Source: Candidatus Gastranaerophilales bacterium
GTDB taxonomy: Bacteria; Cyanobacteriota; Vampirovibrionia; Gastranaerophilales; Gastranaerophilaceae
NCBI GenBank assembly: GCA_944323595.1
Contig: CALUTF010000002.1
Span: 1-64,000, forward strand
Direction of reading: 5' to 3'
DNA: 64,000 bases
A model generated the notes under the pieces. That model was not told the DNA's origin and did no database searches. It worked only from the letters and a program-made list of their open reading frames with translations. The position numbers and the translations under genes were made by a program. Shown here piece by piece: positions 54,152-62,460 of this stretch (positions within the stretch are counted from its first letter, which is position 1; each line of letters opens with the position of its first letter).

Positions 54152-55792
54152 ATGTCTGGAAAAATTACAGTTGCAAAACCGCAATATAATAAAGAAAATG
54201 TTGAAAAAATAGTCAGATATGCCAACTATTCAGAAGTAAATCCAACAGAAATCGGACCGACAGACGGATTAGCATTTATGGCAGGTGCCGAGCTTATGGG
54301 AAAGGGTAAAAACTGGTGGAGCACAAATAAAGGACATAGAGTTCAATCATTTAAACAAACCATAACCCCTGATTTAAGCAAAACAAAAGATTTCGTTATT
54401 GATTTTAAGAAAAATCCTGGCAACACTATTATGACAGGATACAGACAACAAAAAGTTAACAGCATGCTGAAAATCACACCAAAGGCACCAGTCATACCTG
54501 AGGGTGCTGCTGTTACTACAAAAATGCAAAACGCACAGGTTATAGCTGATAAATATAAAGATGTAAGAAGACTTCTTGAAGAAGCACAAACTCTCAAAGG
54601 CGATGCATTAAAAACTGCAACAAAAAATATAGAAATAGCGCAGGCACAGGCTAAATATAATGTGCACCTTGCAAAGATGAATGGTGAAATAAAACCTATA
54701 AACACATTTGGAAAGGTAAAAAGATATGTAGCAAAGAAAAGCGGCGCATCAGCTATAAAAAGTAAATACCTTAAAACTGCAGCAAATTCCTCCAAATTAA
54801 GAACATTAAGCAAATGTGCTAAGGGGGGCAATGCACTTTTTGCAGTAGTTTCAGCCGGTGTTGCAGGATTGGAAGTCTACAATACTTATAAAACACTCGG
54901 TAAAGAAAGCGGCAACAAGCAACTTGTAAAAAGTACAGTAAATACTGCGGCAGATGTAGGAGGATGGATTTTAGGCGCAAAAGCCGGTGCAGTTGCCGGT
55001 GCAGCAATTGGTTCATGTATACCTGTTCCTGTAGTTGGAACAGTTGTCGGCGCAATAGTCGGAGTAGGCTGCGGACTTTTAGGAAGCTGGTTAGCAGGCA
55101 AAGCAGCAAGAGCAGTAACAGGTCCGTCAGAAATTGAACTGGCTGAAAAGAAACAAGCTGAACTTGCAATGAATGACCCTGAAGTTATGAATAATTTACT
55201 TGGAGCTGCAGCACAACGCTGCACAGATGAGTTAAGCAGCGGAGTTGTAAGTGAAGACACACAAAGTATAGCTGTTGCCTATGATGATGTCTACGAAACA
55301 TTTTTAGATCAAAATCAAGAGCTCATGGCAGATGCAGACACGCCAAGCGAAACACAAGAGTCAGCTGCAACACAAAATGTTGAAACAGATACAAGAACAG
55401 AGGAATCCTCTGCTGCTGAAACAGTTGAACACAATGAGCCAACACAAGAGGAAGACAGCACAACACATTCACAATCCTCAAGCACAAGCTTACTGGCTGA
55501 TGCAGGCTCAAAATCAACAGAAGAAGAAAGAGCAGAAGAAGCAAACGAAAAAAGTGAACAAAAATCCTCATCAGATACAAAAGTAAAAAATAAAGAATTA
55601 AGCAATATACTAGCTAGACTTAGTGCTCTTGTTGGATATAATCCATCAGTCGATGCAACATATACATCAGGATTTAATCCAATAATGCCAATGCCGTTTG
55701 GATTTGGATACAGCTCAATGCCAACAGGTTTTGGTTTTAACCCGATGATGAATAATTTTAACTTGTTTCCTCAATTTGGATATATGGCGTAA
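54152..55792 (+). CDS. Glycine-zipper protein of the shared-promoter set (2)
   Basis: 546 aa, unknown. N-terminal half basic and helical; glycine-zipper membrane segments at about 265-320 (GGWILGAKAGAVAGAAIGS, VGTVVGAIVGVGCGLLG) as in 53109. Residues 380-480 are acidic, Ser/Thr/Glu rich and disordered (EESSAAETVEHNEPTQEEDS). The end is Phe/Gly/Met/Pro rich (FGFGYSSMPTGFGFNPMM), recalling the end of 53109 and the start of 40726. GGGGA precedes the ATG; promoter C is 30 bases upstream; terminator follows. Confidence 0.74.
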   Translation: MSGKITVAKPQYNKENVEKIVRYANYSEVNPTEIGPTDGLAFMAGAELMGKGKNWWSTNKGHRVQSFKQTITPDLSKTKDFVIDFKKNPGNTIMTGYRQQKVNSMLKITPKAPVIPEGAAVTTKMQNAQVIADKYKDVRRLLEEAQTLKGDALKTATKNIEIAQAQAKYNVHLAKMNGEIKPINTFGKVKRYVAKKSGASAIKSKYLKTAANSSKLRTLSKCAKGGNALFAVVSAGVAGLEVYNTYKTLGKESGNKQLVKSTVNTAADVGGWILGAKAGAVAGAAIGSCIPVPVVGTVVGAIVGVGCGLLGSWLAGKAARAVTGPSEIELAEKKQAELAMNDPEVMNNLLGAAAQRCTDELSSGVVSEDTQSIAVAYDDVYETFLDQNQELMADADTPSETQESAATQNVETDTRTEESSAAETVEHNEPTQEEDSTTHSQSSSTSLLADAGSKSTEEERAEEANEKSEQKSSSDTKVKNKELSNILARLSALVGYNPSVDATYTSGFNPIMPMPFGFGYSSMPTGFGFNPMMNNFNLFPQFGYMA

Positions 55793-55794
55793 TT

Positions 55795-55828
55795 AAAAAA
55801 GGTCTGATTTTCATCAGACCTTTTCTTT
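55795..55828. terminator. Terminator after 54152
   Basis: AAAAAAGGTCTGAT and ATCAGACCTTTTCTTT pair around four bases; also serves the convergent 57-aa gene. Confidence 0.9.
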
Positions 55829-56000
55829 AAAATTTAGGAAGATTGAAGTCGCGCTCTGCAATTGAAGCCGTGCATTCAAGAATTTCGTCAAGAAATTTTG
55901 ATATTGCTCTTTCCATTGAAATCACTTCCTCTTTAAGCGCCTGAAAACTTTCGTCTTTCACTTCACGCAGTGCACTGTCGAATAATTTGTCGTGATACAT
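55827..56000 (-). CDS. Small acidic helical protein
   Basis: 57 aa: MYHDKLFDSALREVKDESF, then LKEEVISMERAISKFLDEI to NLPKF. Charged, one long amphipathic helix, possible small coiled-coil partner. AGGAG lies ten bases before ATG 56000. Coding-like composition and good use of the space between terminator and the next gene support it. No family recognised. Confidence 0.5.
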   Translation of the reverse strand: MYHDKLFDSALREVKDESFQALKEEVISMERAISKFLDEILECTASIAERDFNLPKF

Positions 56001-56175
56001 AACTTACATACTCCTATTTATTATTTACATACATAATATCGGCACTTTTTACAGTAAACTTTAAGTATTTAACAATATTGTTACAAAATTTATTATTTAT
56101 GAGATATTTTTTTTCTTTTAAAGTAAAATTATAGAATGATGCGTCTGATTAGCGCAGGAAGGTAAATTTATTAAT

Positions 56176-57012
56176 ATGATGACGGATTTTCAATTGACAA
56201 GCTATGACTATTACTCCAGCAGAAGGGATATGGAAGTCATTTCAAATATAGTTGATGCACTTAATAAAATTCTTGAAGAAGACAAGTGCCAAACGCAACC
56301 GCTGTTTTTGAAAATATCTGAAAATCTTATCCTGAATATTGCAAGAAAAGTTGTACTGGATAAGAAAAAGACTTTTCTCATTGGTATTACCGGTGAAAGC
56401 GCATCCGGAAAAACCGTCTTTGTAGATAATACAATCAAAGCCTGCGTTAAAGATAAAAAAGAAGGTATCTATACAGTAATCAGATGTGACGATTACTACA
56501 AAGATACTTCAAAAGAACTTCTTGAAGCAGGTAGCTATGAGGAATTATTTAAAACAGGCTTTAGCTTTGATACACCCGACGCAATCAATCTTGATTTAAT
56601 GAAAGAGCATCTGGTTTCACTTAAAAACGGTGAAACAATTAAATCTCCGAACTATAACTTTGTAACATGCGTATCAGATCCTGACGGTGAAGTCAAAAAA
56701 CCTGCCAAAGTTGTACTCACGGAAGGTCTGTATGTCTTAAATGAAGGGTTGCGTGAAATTATGGATGTAAAAGTCTATGTGTTCACACCGCTCGAAGTTC
56801 TTAAAGACAGATGGTACAGACGTGCAGCTCTCAGAGGTAAAACCGGACATGCTGCAGATTTACAATTTCAGGATGTAAACAAAACTGCGCAGCAATACAT
56901 AAGACCGGCTTATCAAATCTCAGATGCTGTGATTAACGGACTTGTAAGTCAGGAATATATACAACAAATTACAGATAAAATTCTTAATACACTTAGAGAA
57001 ATTGTTTATTAA
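56176..57012 (+). CDS. Uridine kinase-like P-loop kinase
   Basis: 278 aa. Walker A GITGESASGKT (about 70-80), VIRCDDYYKDTS, the FDTPDAINLDLMKEHL segment and VVLTEGLYVLNE follow the uridine kinase/phosphoribulokinase pattern. A 60-residue N-terminal extension is unusual. Substrate is unproven. An AGGAAGGTA ribosome-site region at about 56158-56166 is complementary over nine bases to the C/U-rich part of the RNA at 60698. Confidence 0.85.
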   Translation: MMTDFQLTSYDYYSSRRDMEVISNIVDALNKILEEDKCQTQPLFLKISENLILNIARKVVLDKKKTFLIGITGESASGKTVFVDNTIKACVKDKKEGIYTVIRCDDYYKDTSKELLEAGSYEELFKTGFSFDTPDAINLDLMKEHLVSLKNGETIKSPNYNFVTCVSDPDGEVKKPAKVVLTEGLYVLNEGLREIMDVKVYVFTPLEVLKDRWYRRAALRGKTGHAADLQFQDVNKTAQQYIRPAYQISDAVINGLVSQEYIQQITDKILNTLREIVY

Positions 57013-57039
57013 AAAATTTTATATAATAAAAAACAAAGA

Positions 57040-57064
57040 AAAGCGCCTACAACAGGCGCTTTCT
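57040..57064. terminator. Terminator after uridine kinase-like gene
   Basis: AAAGCGCCT and AGGCGCTTT pair around ACAAC. Confidence 0.8.
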
Positions 57065-57097
57065 TCTGCAATTGCCATCACTTACCGAGGCTTGTTT

Positions 57098-57454
57098 TTA
57101 GTAATTTCTTCCGCAAGGACACATAGGTTGTTCAATAATTTCATAAACTGGCATAACTACCTTATTACAAGTATTACATTCTGTTTTCTTCGGGAAAGCC
57201 CGAGTGCAAGTCGGACAAACAGGTGCAGCAGCACCGGTACAAGCATTACATTCATTTTTAACCTTTTTACACTTGTTGCAATTCTTAAAACCAGTAAACG
57301 GGTTTAGACTAAAATTCGTCTTGTTTTCACCAATACCAATGTAAGGCAATGGATTCAAATAACTTATGCCCTCTCCAACAGTCCATGCATTAGCATCCTG
57401 AGCCGGAATCATCATAAGACCAACTACCGCTAACGGCAATAAAATTTTTTTCAT
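57098..57454 (-). CDS. Secreted cysteine-rich (CxxC) protein
   Basis: 118 aa. Signal peptide (MKKILLPLAVVGLMMIPA, cut near ANA), then about 35 neutral residues, then CNKCKKVKNECNAC, CPTC, CNTC and CPCG: nine or ten cysteines, mostly as CxxC, spaced like a double zinc ribbon. Outside the membrane they may bind metal or form disulfides. Good ribosome site (AGGAG). Lies in a tail-to-tail position with the kinase gene. Confidence 0.75.
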   Translation of the reverse strand: MKKILLPLAVVGLMMIPAQDANAWTVGEGISYLNPLPYIGIGENKTNFSLNPFTGFKNCNKCKKVKNECNACTGAAAPVCPTCTRAFPKKTECNTCNKVVMPVYEIIEQPMCPCGRNY

Positions 57455-57598
57455 AATAAACTCCTAGTTTCTATTTCTAACATCCAACCGAAAATTAAAT
57501 CAGCTACATTTTCATTTTAAACTTTAAGGGAAATAATACTATGCCTGAATCGGCAATTGTTAATATACTTTTTACCGTGACTAAATTATTTATATTAA

Positions 57599-57627
57599 AA
57601 AAGGGCTGTCCAAACGGACAACCCTTT
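57599..57627 (-). terminator. Terminator after SLH gene
   Basis: Minus strand AAGGGTTGTCC, GTTT, GGACAGCCCTTTTTT (one wobble). Confidence 0.85.
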
Positions 57628-57649
57628 ACAAGTTACTGTTTAATAAAAA

Positions 57650-58921
57650 CTATTTAACACTTGCATCTTCCAGCAAGATAACATAGATTTCTTCGCCTTG
57701 TTTTGCATTATAGTTCAAACCAGGAGTTACAAGACCGGTAACTAAACCGATACCAGCACCAACCGGAAGACCAATAGCAACACCTGTACCAACTTTAACA
57801 GGTTCAGGAATGAATGCAAAACCAACACCGGCACCTGTACCGATAGCACCAAGAGTAACTGTTGATAAAGCAACTTTACCAGCTGTCATCCAAGGACCTT
57901 CTTTTAATTCATAATTTTTGTAGAAAGGTTTTGCTACCAATTTATACTGACCGCCGTTAGGGAAGATAACTCTGTCTAAATGCAGATATACTCTTGCATT
58001 TTTGTTGAACCATTTTGGAGCAACAATTTCGTCAACAGTGGCAAAGAATTTAGAACCTGCAGGTATAACAACAGTTCCTTCTTCTGTGCAGATATCTTCA
58101 TTAGCAACGAAATACAATGTATCGCCTGCAGCATGTTGTTTAGATTTGAATTTTTCATCAAAAGCAACTTCCAATACGTTACCTTTAACAATGATTTTTC
58201 TCATGTTAGTAATTTTAACTTCATTAGATTCAGCTTTTCTTGAAACATTCAAATGTTCAACTCTGACAACATCTTCAGAAACATATTGTTGTTTAACAAG
58301 ACCGATTTTAGATTTCAATCTTGAAAGTAAAACAGCAGCTTCAGCTCTTGTCAAAGCATCATCTGGTCTCAACTCATTTGCATTAGGATAGTTTACATAA
58401 ATACCGTCAGTCAAAGTTTTAGCATAAACATATTTAGCCCATCCAGGAACTTTGTTTGCATCAACAAAATTTGATAAAACGCTTGTATCTGTAACTTTGT
58501 CACGTGTGATGTGGCTTACTACAGATTGTGCTTCTGAGCGGAGAAGCACTTTTGACGGTTGGAAAGTTTTGTTTGGATAACCGTAAACCAAACCGAGTTG
58601 TTGTGAACGCAAAATAGCGCCGTAATCAGGATCAGATGATGAAACATCTTTAAATGTGTTTTGAATTTTAATGTCAAGATTGTCATTTGACAATAACTTT
58701 AATAAAGATTTAACAAATTCAACCCTTGTAACAACTTCTTCAGGGTAGAAATTTGTGGACGCATCAAGCGTCATAACATTGCTGGAAACAACATCCGCAA
58801 TTTCTTTTTGTGCCCAGTAATCTTTGCTTACGTCAGCAATACCGTCATAAGCAAATACTGGCACAGCCGTAGTTGCTAATAAACCTAAAGCAACAACACC
58901 TGTTGATAATAAATTTTTCAT
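57650..58921 (-). CDS. SLH-domain surface protein
   Basis: 423 aa. Signal peptide (about 1-24, VPVFAYD). Three SLH repeats: DVSKDYWAQKEIADVV with FYPEEVVTRVEFVKSLLKLL; FKDVSSSDPDYGAI with FQPSKVLLRSEA; FVDANKVPGWAKYVY with LRPDDALTRAEAAVLLSRL. Then a beta-rich domain (about 215-345) and a hydrophobic glycine-zipper segment (VGTGVAIGLPVGAGIGLVTG). SLH domains bind pyruvylated wall polymers made with CsaB (33525). Strong GAGGAAG ribosome site. Confidence 0.9.
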   Translation of the reverse strand: MKNLLSTGVVALGLLATTAVPVFAYDGIADVSKDYWAQKEIADVVSSNVMTLDASTNFYPEEVVTRVEFVKSLLKLLSNDNLDIKIQNTFKDVSSSDPDYGAILRSQQLGLVYGYPNKTFQPSKVLLRSEAQSVVSHITRDKVTDTSVLSNFVDANKVPGWAKYVYAKTLTDGIYVNYPNANELRPDDALTRAEAAVLLSRLKSKIGLVKQQYVSEDVVRVEHLNVSRKAESNEVKITNMRKIIVKGNVLEVAFDEKFKSKQHAAGDTLYFVANEDICTEEGTVVIPAGSKFFATVDEIVAPKWFNKNARVYLHLDRVIFPNGGQYKLVAKPFYKNYELKEGPWMTAGKVALSTVTLGAIGTGAGVGFAFIPEPVKVGTGVAIGLPVGAGIGLVTGLVTPGLNYNAKQGEEIYVILLEDASVK

Positions 58922-59088
58922 GTTTACTTCCTCATATTCTATAAACAGTAACCATCAAGTTTGACCCTAGTATAACTCATAAAAAAAGATTTGTAAACCC
59001 GCATTAAATTATAAATAAACCTTGAAAAAAATTTTTCAGCAAAATAAAATTAGGTGAAGACCCCTTACACATAAGAAAGAAGGCTGAA

Positions 59089-60525
59089 ATGAAACACTAC
59101 ACAATGACGAAGATTGTTGCGACGCTTGGTCCTGCAACAACAACAAAAGCGGACATAAAAAAATTATATGATGCCGGAGTAACCATGTTCCGTCTTAATT
59201 CATCACACGAAACTCCGGCTGTACACCTTGAAAGATTAAATTACATCAGAGAAATTGAAAAAGAAGAAAAAACTCTGATTCCTGTACTTTTAGACTTACA
59301 AGGTCCTAAAATCAGAATTGGTGAATTAAAAGAAAGTATTGAAATTAAAAAAGGTGAGATACTTAAATTCAAACACCAAGCTGAAATGGTTGACGGTATA
59401 ATCCCCGTTGATTATGAGGGTATTGCTGACGATGTTAAACCGGGAGAAAAAATTCTCATTGATGACGGTAAATTACAATTAATCGTTGAAACAGTTGAAA
59501 ACGGAGTAATCAGTGCCAGAGTTGAAACAGGCGGATTATTGAAGAAAAGAAAAGGTATTAATATCCCCGGAGCAACAGGAAGTATTGATGTTTTGACGCA
59601 ACAAGACTTTGAATACGTCAATTTTGCGATAACAAATAATATTGATTATCTTGGTCTTTCATTTGTCAGAACAGGCGACGATGTAAGAAAACTCAGAAAA
59701 ATTCTTGACAATATGAATGCACAGGTAAAAATAATTTCAAAGATAGAAAAACCGCAAGCTGTTGAAAATATCGATGAAATTATTTCTTTATCTGACGGTA
59801 TTATGGTTGCAAGAGGCGATTTAGGTATTGAAATTTCAACGGAAAAAGTACCTATCGTTCAAAAAGATATTATCAGAAAAGCAAACATGAACAGAAAAGT
59901 TGTTATCGTTGCAACACAAATGCTTGAAAGCATGATTGAAAATCCTATTCCGACCCGTGCTGAAACCTCAGACGTTGCAAACGCAATTTTTGACGGTGCG
60001 GACGCTGTTATGCTTTCAGGTGAAACCGCTGCAGGTAAATATCCGGAAGAAGCAGTTCATATTATGAAAATGATTGCCGACAACGTTGAAGCAAGCAACT
60101 TCCTTGAAAGAAACTGTTTCTCTAAAAACATGATTGAAAGTATTACAAACCAATCAATGGCAATAGGTATGGCAATTACTGATATTATAAAGAATATTGA
60201 TGTAAAAGCTATTGTAACAATTACAGCAAGCGGATATACACCTAAATTCTTATCAGAATCAAGACCGAGTGTTCCTATTTTTGCATGCTGCCCGCAAAAA
60301 GCAACTTGCAGAGGGATAAAATTATACAGAGGTATCTACCCGATTAACCTGCAAATTGAAGGGAAAATCGATAAACAAACACTTAGAAAAATCGATGATT
60401 ACTTCCTTAATCAAATGGAATACTCAAAAGGAGACATCGTTGTATTTACCGGTTCAATTCCACAACTTTTGACCGGCGGTACAAACTTTATCAAAATCCA
60501 TGAACTCGGCTCTACTGATAACTAA
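59089..60525 (+). CDS. pyk: Pyruvate kinase
   Basis: 478 aa. KIVATLGPATTTKADIKKLY at the start, LLDLQGPKIRIGEL, catalytic Lys in IISKIEKPQAVENIDEI, MVARGDLGIEIS and MLSGETAAGKYP are intact. Makes pyruvate and ATP from PEP; C-terminal allosteric domain is present. AAGG precedes the ATG. Confidence 0.98.
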   Translation: MKHYTMTKIVATLGPATTTKADIKKLYDAGVTMFRLNSSHETPAVHLERLNYIREIEKEEKTLIPVLLDLQGPKIRIGELKESIEIKKGEILKFKHQAEMVDGIIPVDYEGIADDVKPGEKILIDDGKLQLIVETVENGVISARVETGGLLKKRKGINIPGATGSIDVLTQQDFEYVNFAITNNIDYLGLSFVRTGDDVRKLRKILDNMNAQVKIISKIEKPQAVENIDEIISLSDGIMVARGDLGIEISTEKVPIVQKDIIRKANMNRKVVIVATQMLESMIENPIPTRAETSDVANAIFDGADAVMLSGETAAGKYPEEAVHIMKMIADNVEASNFLERNCFSKNMIESITNQSMAIGMAITDIIKNIDVKAIVTITASGYTPKFLSESRPSVPIFACCPQKATCRGIKLYRGIYPINLQIEGKIDKQTLRKIDDYFLNQMEYSKGDIVVFTGSIPQLLTGGTNFIKIHELGSTDN

Positions 60526-60550
60526 TCTGCCGGATTCAATTTAATACAAA

Positions 60551-60698
60551 ATAAAAAGCCCCTTTTATAGGGGCTGAATTTTTGTTTAGGAAGGTAGGAA
60601 TAGGAATTTGTCTCTCTTTTTTAAACGGAATATATTAAATCTCTCTCTTAATATCGTGTCTATTTAATCTGTTACTTCTCGCTTTGTGTTATGTCTTA
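60551..60698 (-). ncRNA. Candidate small RNA from the shared promoter
   Basis: Minus-strand promoter boxes at 60756-60703 point away from any ORF. About 140 bases on lies a terminator (AGCCCC/GGGGCT, then T-run). The only ATG in between is followed at once by TAA, so it is probably not coding. A pyrimidine stretch (UUCCUAUUCCUACCUUCCU) sits before the terminator and could pair with Shine-Dalgarno sequences; UACCUUCCU fits the 56158-56166 ribosome-site region exactly. Confidence 0.55.
60557..60575. terminator. Hairpin ending pyk and the antisense-oriented RNA
   Basis: AGCCCC, loop, GGGGCT with A-run and T-run on opposite sides. Confidence 0.85.
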
Positions 60699-60702
60699 CA
60701 TA

Positions 60703-60756
60703 TATATAAAGTATATAACGAAAGTTCAATTTCAAATTTTATAAAAGTTGTTACAA
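60703..60756 (-). promoter_or_regulatory. Regulon promoter E (minus strand)
   Basis: TTGTAACAA (60756-60748), GAAATT (60733-60728), 15 bases, ACTTTATATA (60712-60703). One mismatch to GCAATT; palindrome distance 23 as in promoter D. Confidence 0.7.
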
Positions 60757-60847
60757 AAGTTAACATAAAATTCTTAAGCAGGAGTATTGATTTTTATAAA
60801 ATTAAGTTTTAAAATAAAAAGGTAAATAGGTTTTTTGAGGGTTAGTA

Positions 60848-61132
60848 ATGTTAGTTTCTTCAATTGCTAAATTTAATGCGATGAATCAAATGAACAATGC
60901 TGCATTTGCAATGATGCAGAGTTCTAATGCTATGATGAACAATGCTAATGGTCACACATTCGGAGGAGAGCACGATTTAAGCATGCTCAATAAGATGGAC
61001 AAAAAATTAAGCTTAGATCTTGTAACAAACAAACTTTTATACAAAATATCATATTTGCAGGAAAAAATGGCTTCTAAACGCATTGAAGCTGAATCTAAAA
61101 AGAATGGCTCAACTTTTTCTGCCTTAGCATAA
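60848..61132 (+). CDS. Unknown Met/Asn-rich small protein
   Basis: 94 aa: IAKFNAMNQMNNAAFAMMQS, NGHTFGGEHDL, then a basic helical part (DKKLSLDLVTNKLLYKISYL). Low-complexity Met/Asn N-terminus recalls 12663. GAGGG precedes the ATG; a TTGATT-17-TAAAAT promoter lies upstream. It is divergent from the small RNA. Unknown. Confidence 0.6.
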   Translation: MLVSSIAKFNAMNQMNNAAFAMMQSSNAMMNNANGHTFGGEHDLSMLNKMDKKLSLDLVTNKLLYKISYLQEKMASKRIEAESKKNGSTFSALA

Positions 61133-61236
61133 CATTAATAGGGAGACACAATATAAATTTTAATCAGCGCTTATAAATTAAGCGTAATAATATTTATTTG
61201 CTGTATGCAGGTAAAATGAAGATGGAATAAAAAATC

Positions 61237-62415
61237 CTATACTTTTTCAATCTTCAGCATTCTGACAAGCGGGGAGCAAATAGCGGGGATTAGAGCAACT
61301 ATTAATAAAACTCTGGTAATTCCAAAGTTTTGAGCTGAAAAGCCTATTATTGTCATAAATATTGCAACAATACCCCATGAAAAGCCGTTAATGAACCCTG
61401 AAATAACGCTTTTATATTCAGGCAGAACATTTTGAGCGAGATACATCGTGACAGGAAAAGCCATCATCGTAAACATTCCCATAATAGCAAATATAACCAG
61501 CGATAAAACAGGCATAGTCTTATAAGTTAGTATAAATAATATCATCAAAGGCAAAGTTGAAATCATTGAAAAATAGAAAATATTGCGTGTACCGAGAATT
61601 TGTTCTGCATTCCGGCTAATAAGAGAGCCTATACCACCTGCAAAAATAAACAAAAAGAGCGCCACACCGATATAAAAAGGAGAACATCCCATATTTTTCC
61701 ACAAAAAAGGAAGCAATATAGCGCATGAATTATTAATCAAAGTTTTTAGCATAGAAATCACAATAAGAATTCTTAATTCATTATTAGAAAGTATATCTCC
61801 AACGGTTTGTGTAAATGTTGTAACCCTTGTACTTTGTGTGACAATAGAAAATTTAGGCACCATGGCAAACATCAATAAAGCCCAGCTTATGCCGAAAACC
61901 GCAAGAACAGGCATTTTTTCAAAACCCCAGTACTGCGCAACATAAGCTGACAGTATTGGACCAAATGCATACCCGAGAGTCCCAAGACTTAAAAATATCC
62001 CGAGAGATTTAGCTGCACTGTTACCTGCAAAATAGGTCACAACACCCAGCGCCTGCGGGTGAAAAAAGCTTGAACCAAGACTTCCGAAAATTATAAAAAA
62101 TATTAAAAAAGGGATATTTGGCGAACCCGGTGCAAATGATATAAACATAGAGGACATCAAAAGCCCCCAGAAAATAAAAAATCTGCGGTGGAACCTGTCA
62201 GCAAAAAAGCCGAACAGGGGCTGCATCAAATTTGAAAAGATTTGGGCAATACTCATAATAACAGTAGCAAAAGCCATTGAAAAAGCCAGCTTTGCAGCGA
62301 TAAAAGGCATTATAGGGTTTAATAGTCCCGTATAAATATCATTGACAAAATGCCCGCCAGAAAGCCATGTCAGTGCTTTTATATTTTTACTTTCAGAAGT
62401 TTTAATATTGTCCAT
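61237..62415 (-). CDS. MFS transporter, fosmidomycin-resistance (Fsr) type
   Basis: 392 aa with twelve membrane helices. SGGHFVNDIYTGLLNPIMPF at the N-terminus, FFADRFHRRFF in loop 2-3, GSLGSSFFHPQALGVVTYF and the C-terminal MGMFTMMAFPVTMYLAQ fit the Fsr branch of the MFS, which exports drugs or sugars. TATAAT ends nine bases before the ATG with no ribosome site, so leaderless is likely. Confidence 0.9.
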   Translation of the reverse strand: MDNIKTSESKNIKALTWLSGGHFVNDIYTGLLNPIMPFIAAKLAFSMAFATVIMSIAQIFSNLMQPLFGFFADRFHRRFFIFWGLLMSSMFISFAPGSPNIPFLIFFIIFGSLGSSFFHPQALGVVTYFAGNSAAKSLGIFLSLGTLGYAFGPILSAYVAQYWGFEKMPVLAVFGISWALLMFAMVPKFSIVTQSTRVTTFTQTVGDILSNNELRILIVISMLKTLINNSCAILLPFLWKNMGCSPFYIGVALFLFIFAGGIGSLISRNAEQILGTRNIFYFSMISTLPLMILFILTYKTMPVLSLVIFAIMGMFTMMAFPVTMYLAQNVLPEYKSVISGFINGFSWGIVAIFMTIIGFSAQNFGITRVLLIVALIPAICSPLVRMLKIEKV

Positions 62416-62460
62416 AACAGAAAAATTATATTCTAAACAAAATGAAATAAAAAGAAGCGG

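Noticed and set aside
54343-55605. Long minus-strand ORFs inside 54152
   Set aside because: Opposite-frame shadows of a Lys/Glu-rich gene; compositions are Leu/Ser/Cys-rich and no ribosome sites exist.
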